This document shows positions 33,810 through 42,848 of a DNA stretch of 64,000 nucleotides, one piece after another (the stretch's first letter is position 1; the number at the start of each line of letters is the position of its first letter). The stretch lies in the NCBI GenBank assembly GCA_023390335.1, contig JAEWCZ010000091.1, forward strand, positions 1 through 64,000, read 5' to 3'. The stretch is from Bacillota bacterium (GTDB taxonomy: Bacteria; Bacillota; Clostridia; Acetivibrionales; DSM-1351). The notes under the pieces are model-generated. The model was not told the DNA's origin and searched no databases. It saw only the letters and a list, made by a program, of their open reading frames with translations. A program made the translations under genes and the position numbers.

Positions 33810-33838
33810 TTTACATTACATATTATGTGTGCTATAAT
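33810..33838 (+). promoter_or_regulatory. promoter of tRNA-Pro
   Basis: TTTACA (33810-33815), 17-bp spacer, TATAAT (33833-33838). Confidence 0.8.
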
Positions 33839-33852
33839 AAGTTTCGCGTTAT

Positions 33853-33930
33853 CGGGATGTAGCTCAGTTTGGCTAGAGTGCTTGCTTGGGGTGCAAGAGG
33901 TCGCGTGTTCAAGTCACGTCATTCCGACCA
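33853..33930 (+). tRNA. tRNA-Pro (anticodon GGG)
   Basis: Acceptor CGGGATG/CATTCCG, anticodon stem CTTGC/GCAAG with loop TTGGGGT (GGG), T loop TTCAAGT, CCA encoded. Confidence 0.95.
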
Positions 33931-33935
33931 TAGTA

Positions 33936-33970
33936 AATAAGCAGCTTTCAGAAATTGAAGGCTGCTTATT
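33936..33970 (+). terminator. terminator of tRNA-Pro
   Basis: AATAAGCAGCTTTCA pairs with TGAAGGCTGCTTATT (one mismatch), followed by TTTTTTA. Confidence 0.85.
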
Positions 33971-34110
33971 TTTTTATAACATTACGATAATTTTACGATA
34001 ATTTTTAAATCTGACTTTATAACGTCTAATAATATTTGATTTGAAATTACTTGTTGCTGCATGAGAGATGTTTTTTTTTGCAATTTAAATCTTTGTAAAG
34101 ACAAGAAAAA

Positions 34111-34138
34111 AACCGGAATGCATATGAGCAATCCGGTT
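34111..34138 (-). terminator. terminator of the zinc-ribbon-like small gene
   Basis: AACCGGA/TCCGGTT with long A and T runs on both sides. Confidence 0.75.
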
Positions 34139-34142
34139 TTTT

Positions 34143-34373
34143 TTATTCTTCTTTGGGTTGTAATTCACTTATATGATACGTAACACATTTGGAAGCTTTT
34201 GGTACTTTAGTAATCTTTGGTGTTGTATTTATTAAAGCAGCAGCTGTTGCAGCCTTAGCGCGCCCTGCTTTTTTGGCTTTTGCTTGCAAAAGCTTGCCCA
34301 AATTTGTACTACAATGTTTGTTACTACAACTTCCATTAATAATCATTGACCCACACTTGCAGAATTCTACCAT
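34143..34373 (-). CDS. small basic Cys-containing protein, function unknown
   Basis: A ~76-residue protein. GAAGGG precedes the ATG at 34373 (MVEFCKCGSM); an ATG at 34382 is a possible alternative. Residues 5-22 hold four cysteines, CKCGSMIINGSCSNKHC, plus a His, suggesting a small zinc knuckle. The middle is a Lys/Ala-rich helix (LLQAKAKKAGRAKAATAAAL), like a nucleic-acid-binding tail, and the end is acidic. I recognise no family. It has its own terminator. A DNA- or RNA-binding role is plausible from composition only. Confidence 0.65.
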   Translation of the reverse strand: MVEFCKCGSMIINGSCSNKHCSTNLGKLLQAKAKKAGRAKAATAAALINTTPKITKVPKASKCVTYHISELQPKEE

Positions 34374-34664
34374 ATTATTCATCCCTTCAAGTCTTGTATG
34401 AAATACTAGTATAACACAAGAAGTGCAATAAATGTAATGGAAATAAATGTATATCAAAACTATTTCTTCTTATTTACTAATTTTAACGTGATTTTAAAAT
34501 TCACACTACTCTTCCCCTTTGTTTTTATATTATTATTAGTTGTCCTTTTTTTGTTACGGTGCACCTTAATAACTGGAGAAATTCTCAAAACCTTATATAT
34601 CATTATAAAACCCGCCTTACCCACAATATCCAAATAATATATCGGTATTTTATAGCGAAAAAAA
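34374..34664. other. intergenic stretch, no supported gene
   Basis: Open frames exist on both strands but overlap each other and lack ribosome-binding sites. Nothing is called. Confidence 0.4.
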
Positions 34665-34689
34665 TAGCCTCTGGTTAAAACCAAGGCTA
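34665..34689 (-). terminator. terminator of the 56-aa membrane protein gene
   Basis: TAGCCTCTGG/CCAAGGCTA with TATTTTTTT after it on the minus strand. Confidence 0.75.
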
Positions 34690-34722
34690 AGTTTGAGTAG
34701 TATCTTATTTAAATACACAAGA

Positions 34723-34893
34723 TTAATAGCGTCGACCTTTCTTACCAATTAATCTATAAACTATATATCCGGCAATAACAAGAATTGCTAATGGTATTAA
34801 TTGTTTTAGTATAAAACCTACTATGCTAACCGCCATTATGAGCAAAAATATCGCTACTATTATAGTTATAATTCTTTTAGTTTTATCATCCAT
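34723..34893 (-). CDS. 56-aa membrane protein, function unknown
   Basis: A short frame with GGAGGTT eight bases before the ATG. MDDKTKR is followed by two hydrophobic segments (IITIIVAIFLLIMAVSIV and IPLAILVIAGYIVYRLI) and a basic end (GKKGRRY). This gives a two-helix hairpin with both ends inside by the positive-inside rule. It has its own terminator at 34665. No family is recognised. Confidence 0.7.
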   Translation of the reverse strand: MDDKTKRIITIIVAIFLLIMAVSIVGFILKQLIPLAILVIAGYIVYRLIGKKGRRY

Positions 34894-35019
34894 ATACTTT
34901 TAACCTCCGTCTTTATTATAGGTAAATTATACACCTACATATATACATTTGTCTATAAAAATTTAATTATTTTGATTCATTTATTAATTATATTAATATT
35001 TGAATCAATTTCATTAATT

Positions 35020-36165
35020 TTAATAACCTTTAGCTATCATATTTATTGATTGTATTACAAAGTCTACTTCAGCATTTGTATTAAAACACCCTACACTCAA
35101 TCTAACTATTCCGGAATTTAATGTTCTAAAATGTGAATGTGCCAACGGAGCACAATGGAGACCTGCTCTACATTCGATTTTATACTGCTTGTCAAGCTGA
35201 TAGCTGATTTCTGTCGAATCCACCCCCTCGAAGTTAAAAGCTACAATTCCACTGTTTTCTTCAACTCTTTCGGGACTAAACATCTTTATATTGTTAATAC
35301 GGGATATACCATCAAAAAGTCTGATTGTCAGTTCATCCTTTTTTTTACGAATTTTATCAATACCGTTTTTTTGAATAAACTCCAATCCTGCCCCAAGTCC
35401 TGCGATACCCGGCGTATTAAGAGTTCCGCTCTCAAGTTTATCAGGCATTATTTCTGGCTGGTACAGCAATTCAGACCTACTGCCTGTACCACCTCTCATT
35501 AACGGCCTTAACTGTATCGTAGGTGATACATATAGTCCTCCAGTCCCCTGCGGGCCAAGAAGCCCTTTATGTCCGGGAAAAGCAACCATATTGGCATGAA
35601 CCCGGTTTATATCTAATTCTATACTTCCAAGTCCTTGTGATGCATCTATCAGATACATTATGCCATGATCCATGGCTATTTTGCCAATCTCCTCTACAGG
35701 CATAATAATACCATTAACATTTGAGGAAAGCGTGCATATAATTAATTTTGTTCTTTTATTTATACTTTTCCTGATATCTTGTGGATCAACTAGGCCGAGC
35801 CTGTCACCCTCCACAATTGTAAGTTTAACTCCTCCATACTTTTCAAGTGTTTTTAAGGGTCTGATTACTGAATTATGTTCCATACAGGTTGTAATTACGT
35901 GATCCCCGCGCGAAAGGCTTCCGCAGATTGCTATATTCAAGGCCTCTGTTGCGTTTTTTGTGAAACTTATATTCAGATTGTCCTCTATATTTAACAGGTT
36001 TGCTATACGTTCACGGGTAGTAGTTACAGTTGCTGCGCTGGCAACCGACATTGTATGACTACCTCTGCCCGGGTTGGCACAGTAGGTTCTCGAACATTTA
36101 TCCATTTCAATATATACAGCTTCTGGTTTAGGAAAGGAAGTAGCAGCATTATCTAGATAAATCAT
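35020..36165 (-). CDS. cysteine desulfurase-like class V aminotransferase
   Basis: A ~381-residue PLP enzyme of the NifS/SufS superfamily. GTTGAGG upstream selects the ATG at 36165. The N-terminal YLDNAATSFPKP, the substrate/PLP region TKNATEALN and TCMEHNSV, and the PLP lysine in AFPGHKGLLGPQGTGG are typical. CRAGLHCAPLAH near residue 350 carries the candidate persulfide cysteine. Members of this subgroup provide sulfur from cysteine. No iscU- or thiI-like neighbour is seen. It lies 44 bp downstream of the LysN-like gene on the same strand. Confidence 0.88.
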   Translation of the reverse strand: MIYLDNAATSFPKPEAVYIEMDKCSRTYCANPGRGSHTMSVASAATVTTTRERIANLLNIEDNLNISFTKNATEALNIAICGSLSRGDHVITTCMEHNSVIRPLKTLEKYGGVKLTIVEGDRLGLVDPQDIRKSINKRTKLIICTLSSNVNGIIMPVEEIGKIAMDHGIMYLIDASQGLGSIELDINRVHANMVAFPGHKGLLGPQGTGGLYVSPTIQLRPLMRGGTGSRSELLYQPEIMPDKLESGTLNTPGIAGLGAGLEFIQKNGIDKIRKKKDELTIRLFDGISRINNIKMFSPERVEENSGIVAFNFEGVDSTEISYQLDKQYKIECRAGLHCAPLAHSHFRTLNSGIVRLSVGCFNTNAEVDFVIQSINMIAKGY

Positions 36166-36208
36166 AATATACCTCAACTATTTTGATGGTTTATTATAAT
36201 GTATGTAA

Positions 36209-37402
36209 CTAATATTTCTTTAGTTCCTCAGTAAGAAGCTCTCCCAATATTTTAATTCCCTTAATAATTTTATCCTCTGTAAGTCCCGAAAAGTTAAGTC
36301 TCATTGTATTTTCATGTCCGCCCCCCGGATAAAAGGCACTCCCCTGCACAAATGCCACTCCTCTTTTCATTGCATTAATTAAAAGCTCCCTGCTTGACAT
36401 TCTCTCGGGTAGAGTCACCCACAAAAACATTCCCCCCTGTGGATTTGTGTAGGATATTTCCTTGGGAAAATATTTTTTTATCGAATCTATCATTGTGTCT
36501 TTACGCTTTTTATAAATCGATATATTATCTTTGATATGAGCTTTAATGTCGTATTTTTCGATATACCGCGCAATAAGCATTTGCGTAAAAAAATTGGTAT
36601 GTAGATCTGTCCCCTGTTTTAGGAGAATATATTTTTTTAAGATTTCTTTCGACGCACTCACCCAACCAACCCTGAAACCGGGGCAAACTGTTTTTGAGAA
36701 AGTACTTAGATATACAACTCGTTCTTCTGTATCAAAGCTTTTTAAAGGGGGTAAATTATTCCCATCATAGCACAGTTCACTATATGGATTGTCCTCCACT
36801 ATAATCAAGCCAAAATTATTTGCAACATCAATAAGAGCCTTGCGACGCTCCAGACTCATCCTCCTTCCCGTAGGGTTCTGGTAGTCCGGTATAGTGTACA
36901 AAAATTTTATGTTTTTGTTTTCTTTTACCTTCTTCTTTAAGTCTTTAATTATTAAACCTTCTTCGTCCATTTCTATTTCAATATATTTAGGGTAAAACGG
37001 GTTAAATGCATTAATAGCAGAAAGATAAGTAGGACTCTCACAGAGAACAATATCTCCCTCATCCAGAAAAACCTTAGCTGTAAGATCTAAACCTTGTTGA
37101 GAACCTGATGTTACCAGAATATAGCCAGGTTCTGCATCTATTCCCTTTTCTCTCATCAGCTCTGCAATAATTTTATGTAGTTCATGATATCCTTCTGAGA
37201 CTGCATACTGCATTGTTTTAGCTCCATTTAAGGATAATACCTCATGGCATAGTATTTTCATTTCATCTACAGGAAAGGTCTCCTCAGCCGGAAGACCACC
37301 TCCAAAAGATATTATATCCTGCGAATCAGTTAATTTCAGGAGTTCCCTTACTTCCGATGCCTTAAGTGTGCGAGCTCTCCTCGCAAACGTATTATCTATC
37401 AT
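36209..37402 (-). CDS. PLP-dependent class I aminotransferase (LysN/2-aminoadipate type)
   Basis: A 397-residue fold-type I aminotransferase. Visible motifs are IISFGGGLPAEETFP, VTSGSQQGLDLTAKVF, the Asp region IPDYQNPTGRRMSLERR, the PLP Lys in YLSTFSKTVCPGFRVGW, and the terminal Arg in NTMRLNFSG. Related enzymes act on 2-aminoadipate or on aromatic and branched substrates; specificity is open. AAAGGAGGG precedes the ATG. The upstream neighbour is a MocR regulator of the same fold, which suggests the pair is one regulatory unit. Confidence 0.9.
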   Translation of the reverse strand: MIDNTFARRARTLKASEVRELLKLTDSQDIISFGGGLPAEETFPVDEMKILCHEVLSLNGAKTMQYAVSEGYHELHKIIAELMREKGIDAEPGYILVTSGSQQGLDLTAKVFLDEGDIVLCESPTYLSAINAFNPFYPKYIEIEMDEEGLIIKDLKKKVKENKNIKFLYTIPDYQNPTGRRMSLERRKALIDVANNFGLIIVEDNPYSELCYDGNNLPPLKSFDTEERVVYLSTFSKTVCPGFRVGWVSASKEILKKYILLKQGTDLHTNFFTQMLIARYIEKYDIKAHIKDNISIYKKRKDTMIDSIKKYFPKEISYTNPQGGMFLWVTLPERMSSRELLINAMKRGVAFVQGSAFYPGGGHENTMRLNFSGLTEDKIIKGIKILGELLTEELKKY

Positions 37403-37426
37403 TAAATTCCCTCCTTTTATTACAAT

Positions 37427-38950
37427 TTATAAAAACGGATTAAGCTCTGCTTCAAATGCATATTTCTTTTTTAAGCTTCCGGGGGAGTACTTCTTTATGC
37501 AATTCTTTAAAATAGAAACGCCTTCTTTTATGTCCTTTTCACTGGGATACGAAAAATTAAGCCTTATATAGTTACCTTCTATACTATAACCCGGATAGAA
37601 TATATCCCCCAGCATAACCACAACACCTTTGTCGGCCAAGCTTTTGACAAATTCATTCATGCATATATAATCTGGAAGCTTGAGCCATATAAAATATCCT
37701 CCATTTGGTACGGATATTGTCATACCGTCAACACTAACTTTGTTTAATTCACTTAACATCAAATCTCTTTTGTACTTATATATTTTTCTTAAATAATCTA
37801 AATGAGGCCCCATATGACCACCTCTTAAAAATTCATTAATAACTAACTGAGAATATGTACTTGTCTGTATGTCTGTAATCTGTTTAAACTGAATAAATCG
37901 GCTGATAACATTCTCACTCGCCACAACAAAACCTACTCTCAGACTGAAGGAAATTGTTTTAGAAAACGAGCTGAGGTAAACCACATAATCGTTATTGTCC
38001 AAGCTTTTCAAGGAAGGAATCGGGTAGTTGCCACTGTAATATAATTCGCCATAAGGGTCATCTTCAAGAATCGGCAAATTATAATAATATGCAAGCTTCA
38101 GAAGCCCTTTTCTTCTTTCAAGGCTCATTGATACTCCCGTTGGATTATGAAAATTAGGCTGAGTATATATAAATTTAGGTCGGTACTTTATAAGACAGGA
38201 TTCCAGAATATCCAGCCTTATTCCATGATCATCCATTGGTATGCCTATAATTTTTGCATCATAGTTTTCAAATGCTTGTATAGCACCTATATATGTAGGT
38301 TCCTCCACCAGTACAACGTCACCCGGTTCTATTATCGTCCGAGCAAAGAACTCAATAGACTGCTGTGATCCTGATGTAACCATTATCTGTTTTGTTCCGG
38401 CATTAATACTTTTTTCCTGTATATATGCCTTGATTGCCGTTTTTAATTCAATACTTCCATCAACCGGAGTAGGCATAAACAGCTTTTCCCTGTATTTTTC
38501 TATTGTCTGTGTTTGCAGATTTTTCATAAGATTGATATTGCATGCATCTTCTGAAGAAATTCCCGATGCAAAGGAGATTATTCTTTCTTTTTCAAATACT
38601 GATAATATGTTATTGATTGTTTGCTCTCCTGATTTTGCAAATCTCTTACTTTCAAACTGTCCCCACCTTAATGGCGGTATGTACATTTTCTCCTGATCAA
38701 TATCCTTTGTCAGTGGTGCAAGAACTACAGTTCCGCTCCCGATTCGCGACTCAACTAGTCCGTCGGCTTTAAGCTCCATATACGCTTTAACAACCGTACT
38801 TCTGTTTACACCAAGCTTCGTACTCAATGTCCTTTCCGCAGGTAGAATAAAATTTGCAGGTAGCTTGCCAACTGCAATCTGATGTTCTAGCTGTTTTTTA
38901 ATCTGAAGGTATATGGGAGTTTTCGATTCTCTGTTTATTGTAATATCCAT
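37427..38950 (-). CDS. MocR-type transcriptional regulator (GntR HTH plus aminotransferase domain)
   Basis: A ~507-residue fusion; GTGAGGTGG selects the ATG at 38950. The N-terminal winged helix (residues 8-75) reads LPAERTLSTKLGVNRSTVVK followed by AYMELKADGLVE. The aminotransferase domain has SGSQQSIEFF, TQPNFHNPTGVSMSLERR and the PLP lysine in YLSSFSKTISFSLRVGF. It is 25 bp upstream of the LysN-like aminotransferase gene and shares clear similarity with it, so it may sense the same amino-acid substrates. It is the second MocR protein in the window. Confidence 0.88.
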   Translation of the reverse strand: MDITINRESKTPIYLQIKKQLEHQIAVGKLPANFILPAERTLSTKLGVNRSTVVKAYMELKADGLVESRIGSGTVVLAPLTKDIDQEKMYIPPLRWGQFESKRFAKSGEQTINNILSVFEKERIISFASGISSEDACNINLMKNLQTQTIEKYREKLFMPTPVDGSIELKTAIKAYIQEKSINAGTKQIMVTSGSQQSIEFFARTIIEPGDVVLVEEPTYIGAIQAFENYDAKIIGIPMDDHGIRLDILESCLIKYRPKFIYTQPNFHNPTGVSMSLERRKGLLKLAYYYNLPILEDDPYGELYYSGNYPIPSLKSLDNNDYVVYLSSFSKTISFSLRVGFVVASENVISRFIQFKQITDIQTSTYSQLVINEFLRGGHMGPHLDYLRKIYKYKRDLMLSELNKVSVDGMTISVPNGGYFIWLKLPDYICMNEFVKSLADKGVVVMLGDIFYPGYSIEGNYIRLNFSYPSEKDIKEGVSILKNCIKKYSPGSLKKKYAFEAELNPFL

Positions 38951-39105
38951 TTTTACCACCTCACATTGCAAATATATTTTTTATTTTATATTTTCCTCCG
39001 TTTTCCAAAATTGGTAGGCTCCAATTTCATTATAATTCAAAACCTGTTTAGGAAAAACATCCAATTCATATATTTCACACCCATCCAATTTGATATAATA
39101 AAAAA

Positions 39106-39146
39106 AGCTGTACCCTTGAAGTTGTCTCTCTTCAAAGGCACAGCCT
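39106..39146 (-). terminator. terminator of the ECF-like gene
   Basis: AGCTGTACCCTTGAAG pairs with CTTCAAAGGCACAGCCT; a T-run follows on the minus strand. Confidence 0.85.
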
Positions 39147-39157
39147 AAAAATTTGTT

Positions 39158-39679
39158 TTATTGATTATGTATAACTTTCCTTATCCTGATAATTACCGGT
39201 ATTGCAATGAAACCTCCTATCAATGCTGTTACTAGCTGCGGCCAACTGAACATCCCTAAAAGTCTCTGAGCAAACTTTGGAAATTCAAAAATATTCAAGA
39301 ATAAATTAATTGATCCATACAAAAACCCAAACTTTAAAATGGAACCTAAAATAACTCCTGCATATTTGTTTTTGTTATACAAGAAGTAAAATACTATCAC
39401 AAATATAAGGTTTGCTACTGATATTACAGGCGCATACAATAGCAATGCTGCCGCCAGTGGAGCATGATTGTTTATTAGTGATGTAAACGGAGATAATACA
39501 GCAATTGCTACTCCGCCCCCAATCCCGGCAGTCATTGCGGCTACCAGAATACACAAATTGACCATTGGGCCAACTATAAAATTGTTAAAAGGAAGGAATC
39601 TCCCGACCATCTGCACCGCAACTACAACAGCAAGAAGAACCGCAGTTCTTGTAATCATTCCAATCTTGTCATTTTTCAT
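39158..39679 (-). CDS. putative ECF-transporter S component
   Basis: A 173-residue membrane protein with about five or six helices, starting MKNDKIGMITRTAVLLAVVV. The size, the early TAVLLAVVVAVQM segment, and the loop FNNFIVGPMVNLCILVAAM with a buried Asn fit substrate-binding S components of energy-coupling-factor vitamin transporters. The A and T components are not nearby, as usual for group II systems. No riboswitch is recognisable in the 215 bp upstream, so the vitamin cannot be guessed. AAAGGGGG precedes the ATG. Confidence 0.7.
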   Translation of the reverse strand: MKNDKIGMITRTAVLLAVVVAVQMVGRFLPFNNFIVGPMVNLCILVAAMTAGIGGGVAIAVLSPFTSLINNHAPLAAALLLYAPVISVANLIFVIVFYFLYNKNKYAGVILGSILKFGFLYGSINLFLNIFEFPKFAQRLLGMFSWPQLVTALIGGFIAIPVIIRIRKVIHNQ

Positions 39680-39930
39680 ATATGTCCCCCTTTATGGATA
39701 ATCAAAGCTGAATGAAATGAATAATACATTGAATTACTGTATAAATATACCACAAAATTCTGCTTAATAACATCATTTTAGCAATGTGCTTAACTAAATT
39801 CCCTTTTCCTATGGACTTTTCAATTGAAAAGTAGCATAATAAATCTAGAATTTTCACATAAATTGATTGATACTTTCTTATAAATTATCAAGTTTTGCTA
39901 AAAAAACATAGAGAAGGGAGTAATACGAAA

Positions 39931-40995
39931 ATGAATATTTCTATTACCAAAACTACAAATCCTAAACAAAAACCTGATCAGAACAATTTAGGATTTGGAA
40001 CATATTTTACCGACCATATGTTCATTATGGATTATACCGAAGGCAAAGGCTGGCATGACCCAAGAATAGTGCCTTATGCCCCTCTTGAAATGGACCCCGC
40101 TTCAATGGTACTTCATTATGGTCAAGCTATTTTTGAAGGTTTAAAAGCATATAAAGCTACTAACGGACATATTCTACTTTTTAGACCAGATAAAAACATG
40201 GCAAGAGTAAACAGTTCCAACGACCGTCTTGTAATACCTAGAATTGATGAGGACTTTTGTGTACAAGCTATTAAAGAACTTGTTAACGTTGATTCAGACT
40301 GGATTCCTGATGTTCCGGGCACATCTTTGTACATACGTCCGTTTATAATTGCAACAGATCCATTCTTGGGTGTAAGACCTTCAGATACTTACAAGTTTAT
40401 AGTAATTCTTTCACCTGTTGGAGCTTATTATAAGGAAGGCATGAACCCTGTAAAAATATATGTTGAAAGCAACTATGTTCGCGCAGTAAAGGGTGGACTC
40501 GGTTTTGCAAAAACAGTTGCTAACTATGCATCCAGTCTTAAAGCTCAGGTTGAAGCAAAGCATTCCGGATATACTCAGGTTCTTTGGCTTGATGGTATTG
40601 AAAAGAAATATATAGAAGAAGTAGGAACAATGAATGTATTCTTCAAGATAGACGGGGAAATTATAACTCCATCCCTTGAAGGCTCAATTCTTCCGGGTAT
40701 TACTCGTATGTCAACTATTGAACTGCTGAAAAAATCAGGATTAAAAGTTACTGAACGCAGAATATCAATTCAGGAGCTTTATGATGCACATGCGGCAGGA
40801 AAACTGGATGAGGCATTCGGTACAGGTACAGCAGCTGTTATTTCACCTATAGGCGAATTCAACTGGGACGGAAATGCTATAACTGTAAACGGTGGAAAAA
40901 TAGGACCTGTAGCTCAACAGGTATACGACACAATCACCGGAATTCAAAGCGGAGAGCTTGAAGATACTTTTGGTTGGACACAGATAGTAAAATAA
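39931..40995 (+). CDS. ilvE: branched-chain amino acid aminotransferase
   Basis: A 354-residue fold-type IV PLP enzyme performing the last step of Leu, Ile and Val synthesis with glutamate. GAAGGGAG selects the ATG at 39931. Landmarks are HYGQAIFEGLKAYK, the Arg in YIRPFIIATDP, the catalytic Lys region in GGLGFAKTVANYA, and the Glu/Thr segments EEVGTMNVFF and GTGTAAVISPIG. The length matches the larger BCAT2-like type. Monocistronic, with a terminator after it. Confidence 0.95.
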   Translation: MNISITKTTNPKQKPDQNNLGFGTYFTDHMFIMDYTEGKGWHDPRIVPYAPLEMDPASMVLHYGQAIFEGLKAYKATNGHILLFRPDKNMARVNSSNDRLVIPRIDEDFCVQAIKELVNVDSDWIPDVPGTSLYIRPFIIATDPFLGVRPSDTYKFIVILSPVGAYYKEGMNPVKIYVESNYVRAVKGGLGFAKTVANYASSLKAQVEAKHSGYTQVLWLDGIEKKYIEEVGTMNVFFKIDGEIITPSLEGSILPGITRMSTIELLKKSGLKVTERRISIQELYDAHAAGKLDEAFGTGTAAVISPIGEFNWDGNAITVNGGKIGPVAQQVYDTITGIQSGELEDTFGWTQIVK

Positions 40996-41010
40996 TTAAT
41001 TTTTTATAAG

Positions 41011-41049
41011 AAAAGCCGTTGTTTTCTACTCATGAAAATAACGGCTTTT
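41011..41049 (+). terminator. terminator of ilvE
   Basis: AAAAGCCGTTGTTTTC pairs with GAAAATAACGGCTTTT, then a short T-run. Confidence 0.85.
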
Positions 41050-41126
41050 TAATTTGCGGTTATAATATAAATGGTACAGGTATATATTAGAAAAGGACAT
41101 TCTGATGGGTACGGTACCATTTTAAT

Positions 41127-42401
41127 ATGAACTATTTTCTATTTTCGTCATTTATTGCCTTTGCTATAACCTTTTATTTGTGCAATAAAAGTAAAGTTTT
41201 TCAATATATAAAAAGAATCTTTTTACCTCTTTGTGCTATATTATTTATTATATCTTTGATAGCTTTTCCAAAGACGGCTGTCTCTTCAGCTCTAAAAGGT
41301 ATTCACCTATGGCTAGAGGTAGTTTTTCCATCGCTTTTTCCATTTTTTGTGGCTTCTCAACTGTTAAACCGCTCCGGCTTCATAGGGTTTGCAGGCATCA
41401 TTATGGAACCGGTAATGCGCCCGCTTTTTAATATACCCGGGTGTGGTTCTTTTGCACTTGCTATGGGTATTGTAAGCGGCTATCCAATAGGTGCTTCTAT
41501 TACAAGCGATTTGAAACGTCAGAACCTGATATCTAAAACTGAGGCCGAACGACTTTTGACCTTTACTAATAATTCAGGACCCCTGTTTATTATGGGAGCT
41601 GTGGCTGTGGGAATGTTCAATATGCCGGCGGTGGGCTATCTTCTATATATTAGTCATGTTGCTGCCTGCCTTACAGTTGGATTTATTTTCAGATACTACA
41701 AACGTGCTGAGAAAAGTGCCAAAAAACCTTGTTTAAAGCTATCACAAAAAATTAGAATTGAACTTAAAAAGCTTAAAAACTCTGATATAAATCCGTACAT
41801 TCTTTTTGGTGAATGTGTAAAGAACTCCATATCCACTATCTTAGCTATAGGAGGTTTTATCATATTTTTTTCAGTATTAATTAATATTCTGATTTCAAGT
41901 GGAGTTAGCGGATGGGTATGCAGTACAGCCCCTGCTTTACTTGGTAAATTGGGTCTGGGGCCGAAAATATTAGAAGGTATTTTTTGCGGTTTCTTTGAAA
42001 TAACTACCGGTGCAAACCTTATTAACTTAGCAAATGTTGATTTGATTATAAAACTTTGCACGGTCAGCCTGATTATAGGTTGGGCAGGTCTTTCGGTTCA
42101 TGCTCAAGTTTTAAGTGTAATAAACGGGTCTGATATTAGTGCTAAGCCGTATGTTATAGGCAAAGCCCTGCAAGGAATTATTTCCTGCATATATACTTTC
42201 ATAGGTTATAGATTATTCAGCAGTTTCATTCACAAAACATCTTCTGTATTTGCCAATTCAGAAAACGTATTTTCCGACAACTGGAAGAGCATATTACAAT
42301 CCTCTGTTCGCTCAGTCTTATCAATTTCGGTTGTAATGCTGTTAATTTCCGTTATTTATTTATGTACAACTGCTTTTGCATCCAGGAAAAATTTATTTTA
42401 G
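41127..42401 (+). CDS. ylbJ: sporulation integral membrane protein YlbJ
   Basis: A 424-residue polytopic protein with nucleoside-recognition (Gate) repeats, conserved in endospore formers. Motifs include LWLEVVFPSLFPFFVASQLL, FNIPGCGSFALAMGIVSGYP, TFTNNSGPLFIMGAVAVGMF and GFFEITTGANLINL. In B. subtilis YlbJ is a mother-cell protein needed for heat-resistant spores. Its stop overlaps the convergent coiled-coil gene by 9 bp. The ribosome-binding site is weak. Confidence 0.92.
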   Translation: MNYFLFSSFIAFAITFYLCNKSKVFQYIKRIFLPLCAILFIISLIAFPKTAVSSALKGIHLWLEVVFPSLFPFFVASQLLNRSGFIGFAGIIMEPVMRPLFNIPGCGSFALAMGIVSGYPIGASITSDLKRQNLISKTEAERLLTFTNNSGPLFIMGAVAVGMFNMPAVGYLLYISHVAACLTVGFIFRYYKRAEKSAKKPCLKLSQKIRIELKKLKNSDINPYILFGECVKNSISTILAIGGFIIFFSVLINILISSGVSGWVCSTAPALLGKLGLGPKILEGIFCGFFEITTGANLINLANVDLIIKLCTVSLIIGWAGLSVHAQVLSVINGSDISAKPYVIGKALQGIISCIYTFIGYRLFSSFIHKTSSVFANSENVFSDNWKSILQSSVRSVLSISVVMLLISVIYLCTTAFASRKNLF

Positions 42402-42830
42402 TTCTTCCCTATTCGTCCTGATAACCTCAGCAGCTTCAGAAAGTATGTCCTCTACTTTATTAAGAACACCATCGGCGTACTCCCTGGCACCCAAACGTAC
42501 TTCTCTGGCATTTTTCTGTGCAGCAGCAATAATTTCATTTGATTGCTCATAAGCTTTTTTGGTTATTTCATGCTCGTCAACAAGAGATGCAATTTTATTT
42601 TCAGCATCCTTCATTATATTATTTGCTTCCCTCTGTGCTTCCAGCAAAATTCTCTGTCGTTCTTCCTTGACCCATTTTGCCTGCTTTATATCGTCCGGTA
42701 GCTTGAGTCGCATCTCTTTAATTATTTCAAGTATTTCTTCTCTATCCAGAAGGCATTTTCCTGAGAACGGTACACTTGGACTTTTCTCAACAAGTTCCTC
42801 CAACGTTTCCAGTATAGTTAAAATTTCCAT
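42393..42830 (-). CDS. coiled-coil protein with ATP-synthase-B-like helix, function unknown
   Basis: A 145-residue, almost wholly helical protein. LPDDIKQAKWVKEERQRILL then EAQREANNIMKDAENKIASL is a continuous coiled coil resembling the b-subunit stalk of ATP synthase or DivIVA-type scaffolds, with no membrane anchor. GGGGAGG precedes the ATG. It is the last gene of the run recG-rsmD-coaD-this gene, 18 bp after coaD, and homologues in that position are common in Clostridia from memory. Confidence 0.75.
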   Translation of the reverse strand: MEILTILETLEELVEKSPSVPFSGKCLLDREEILEIIKEMRLKLPDDIKQAKWVKEERQRILLEAQREANNIMKDAENKIASLVDEHEITKKAYEQSNEIIAAAQKNAREVRLGAREYADGVLNKVEDILSEAAEVIRTNREELK

Positions 42831-42848
42831 ATCATAAACCTCCCCGGG

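Noticed and set aside
34437..34684. Small proteins encoded on either strand
   Set aside because: The frames overlap in opposite directions and have no ribosome-binding site.
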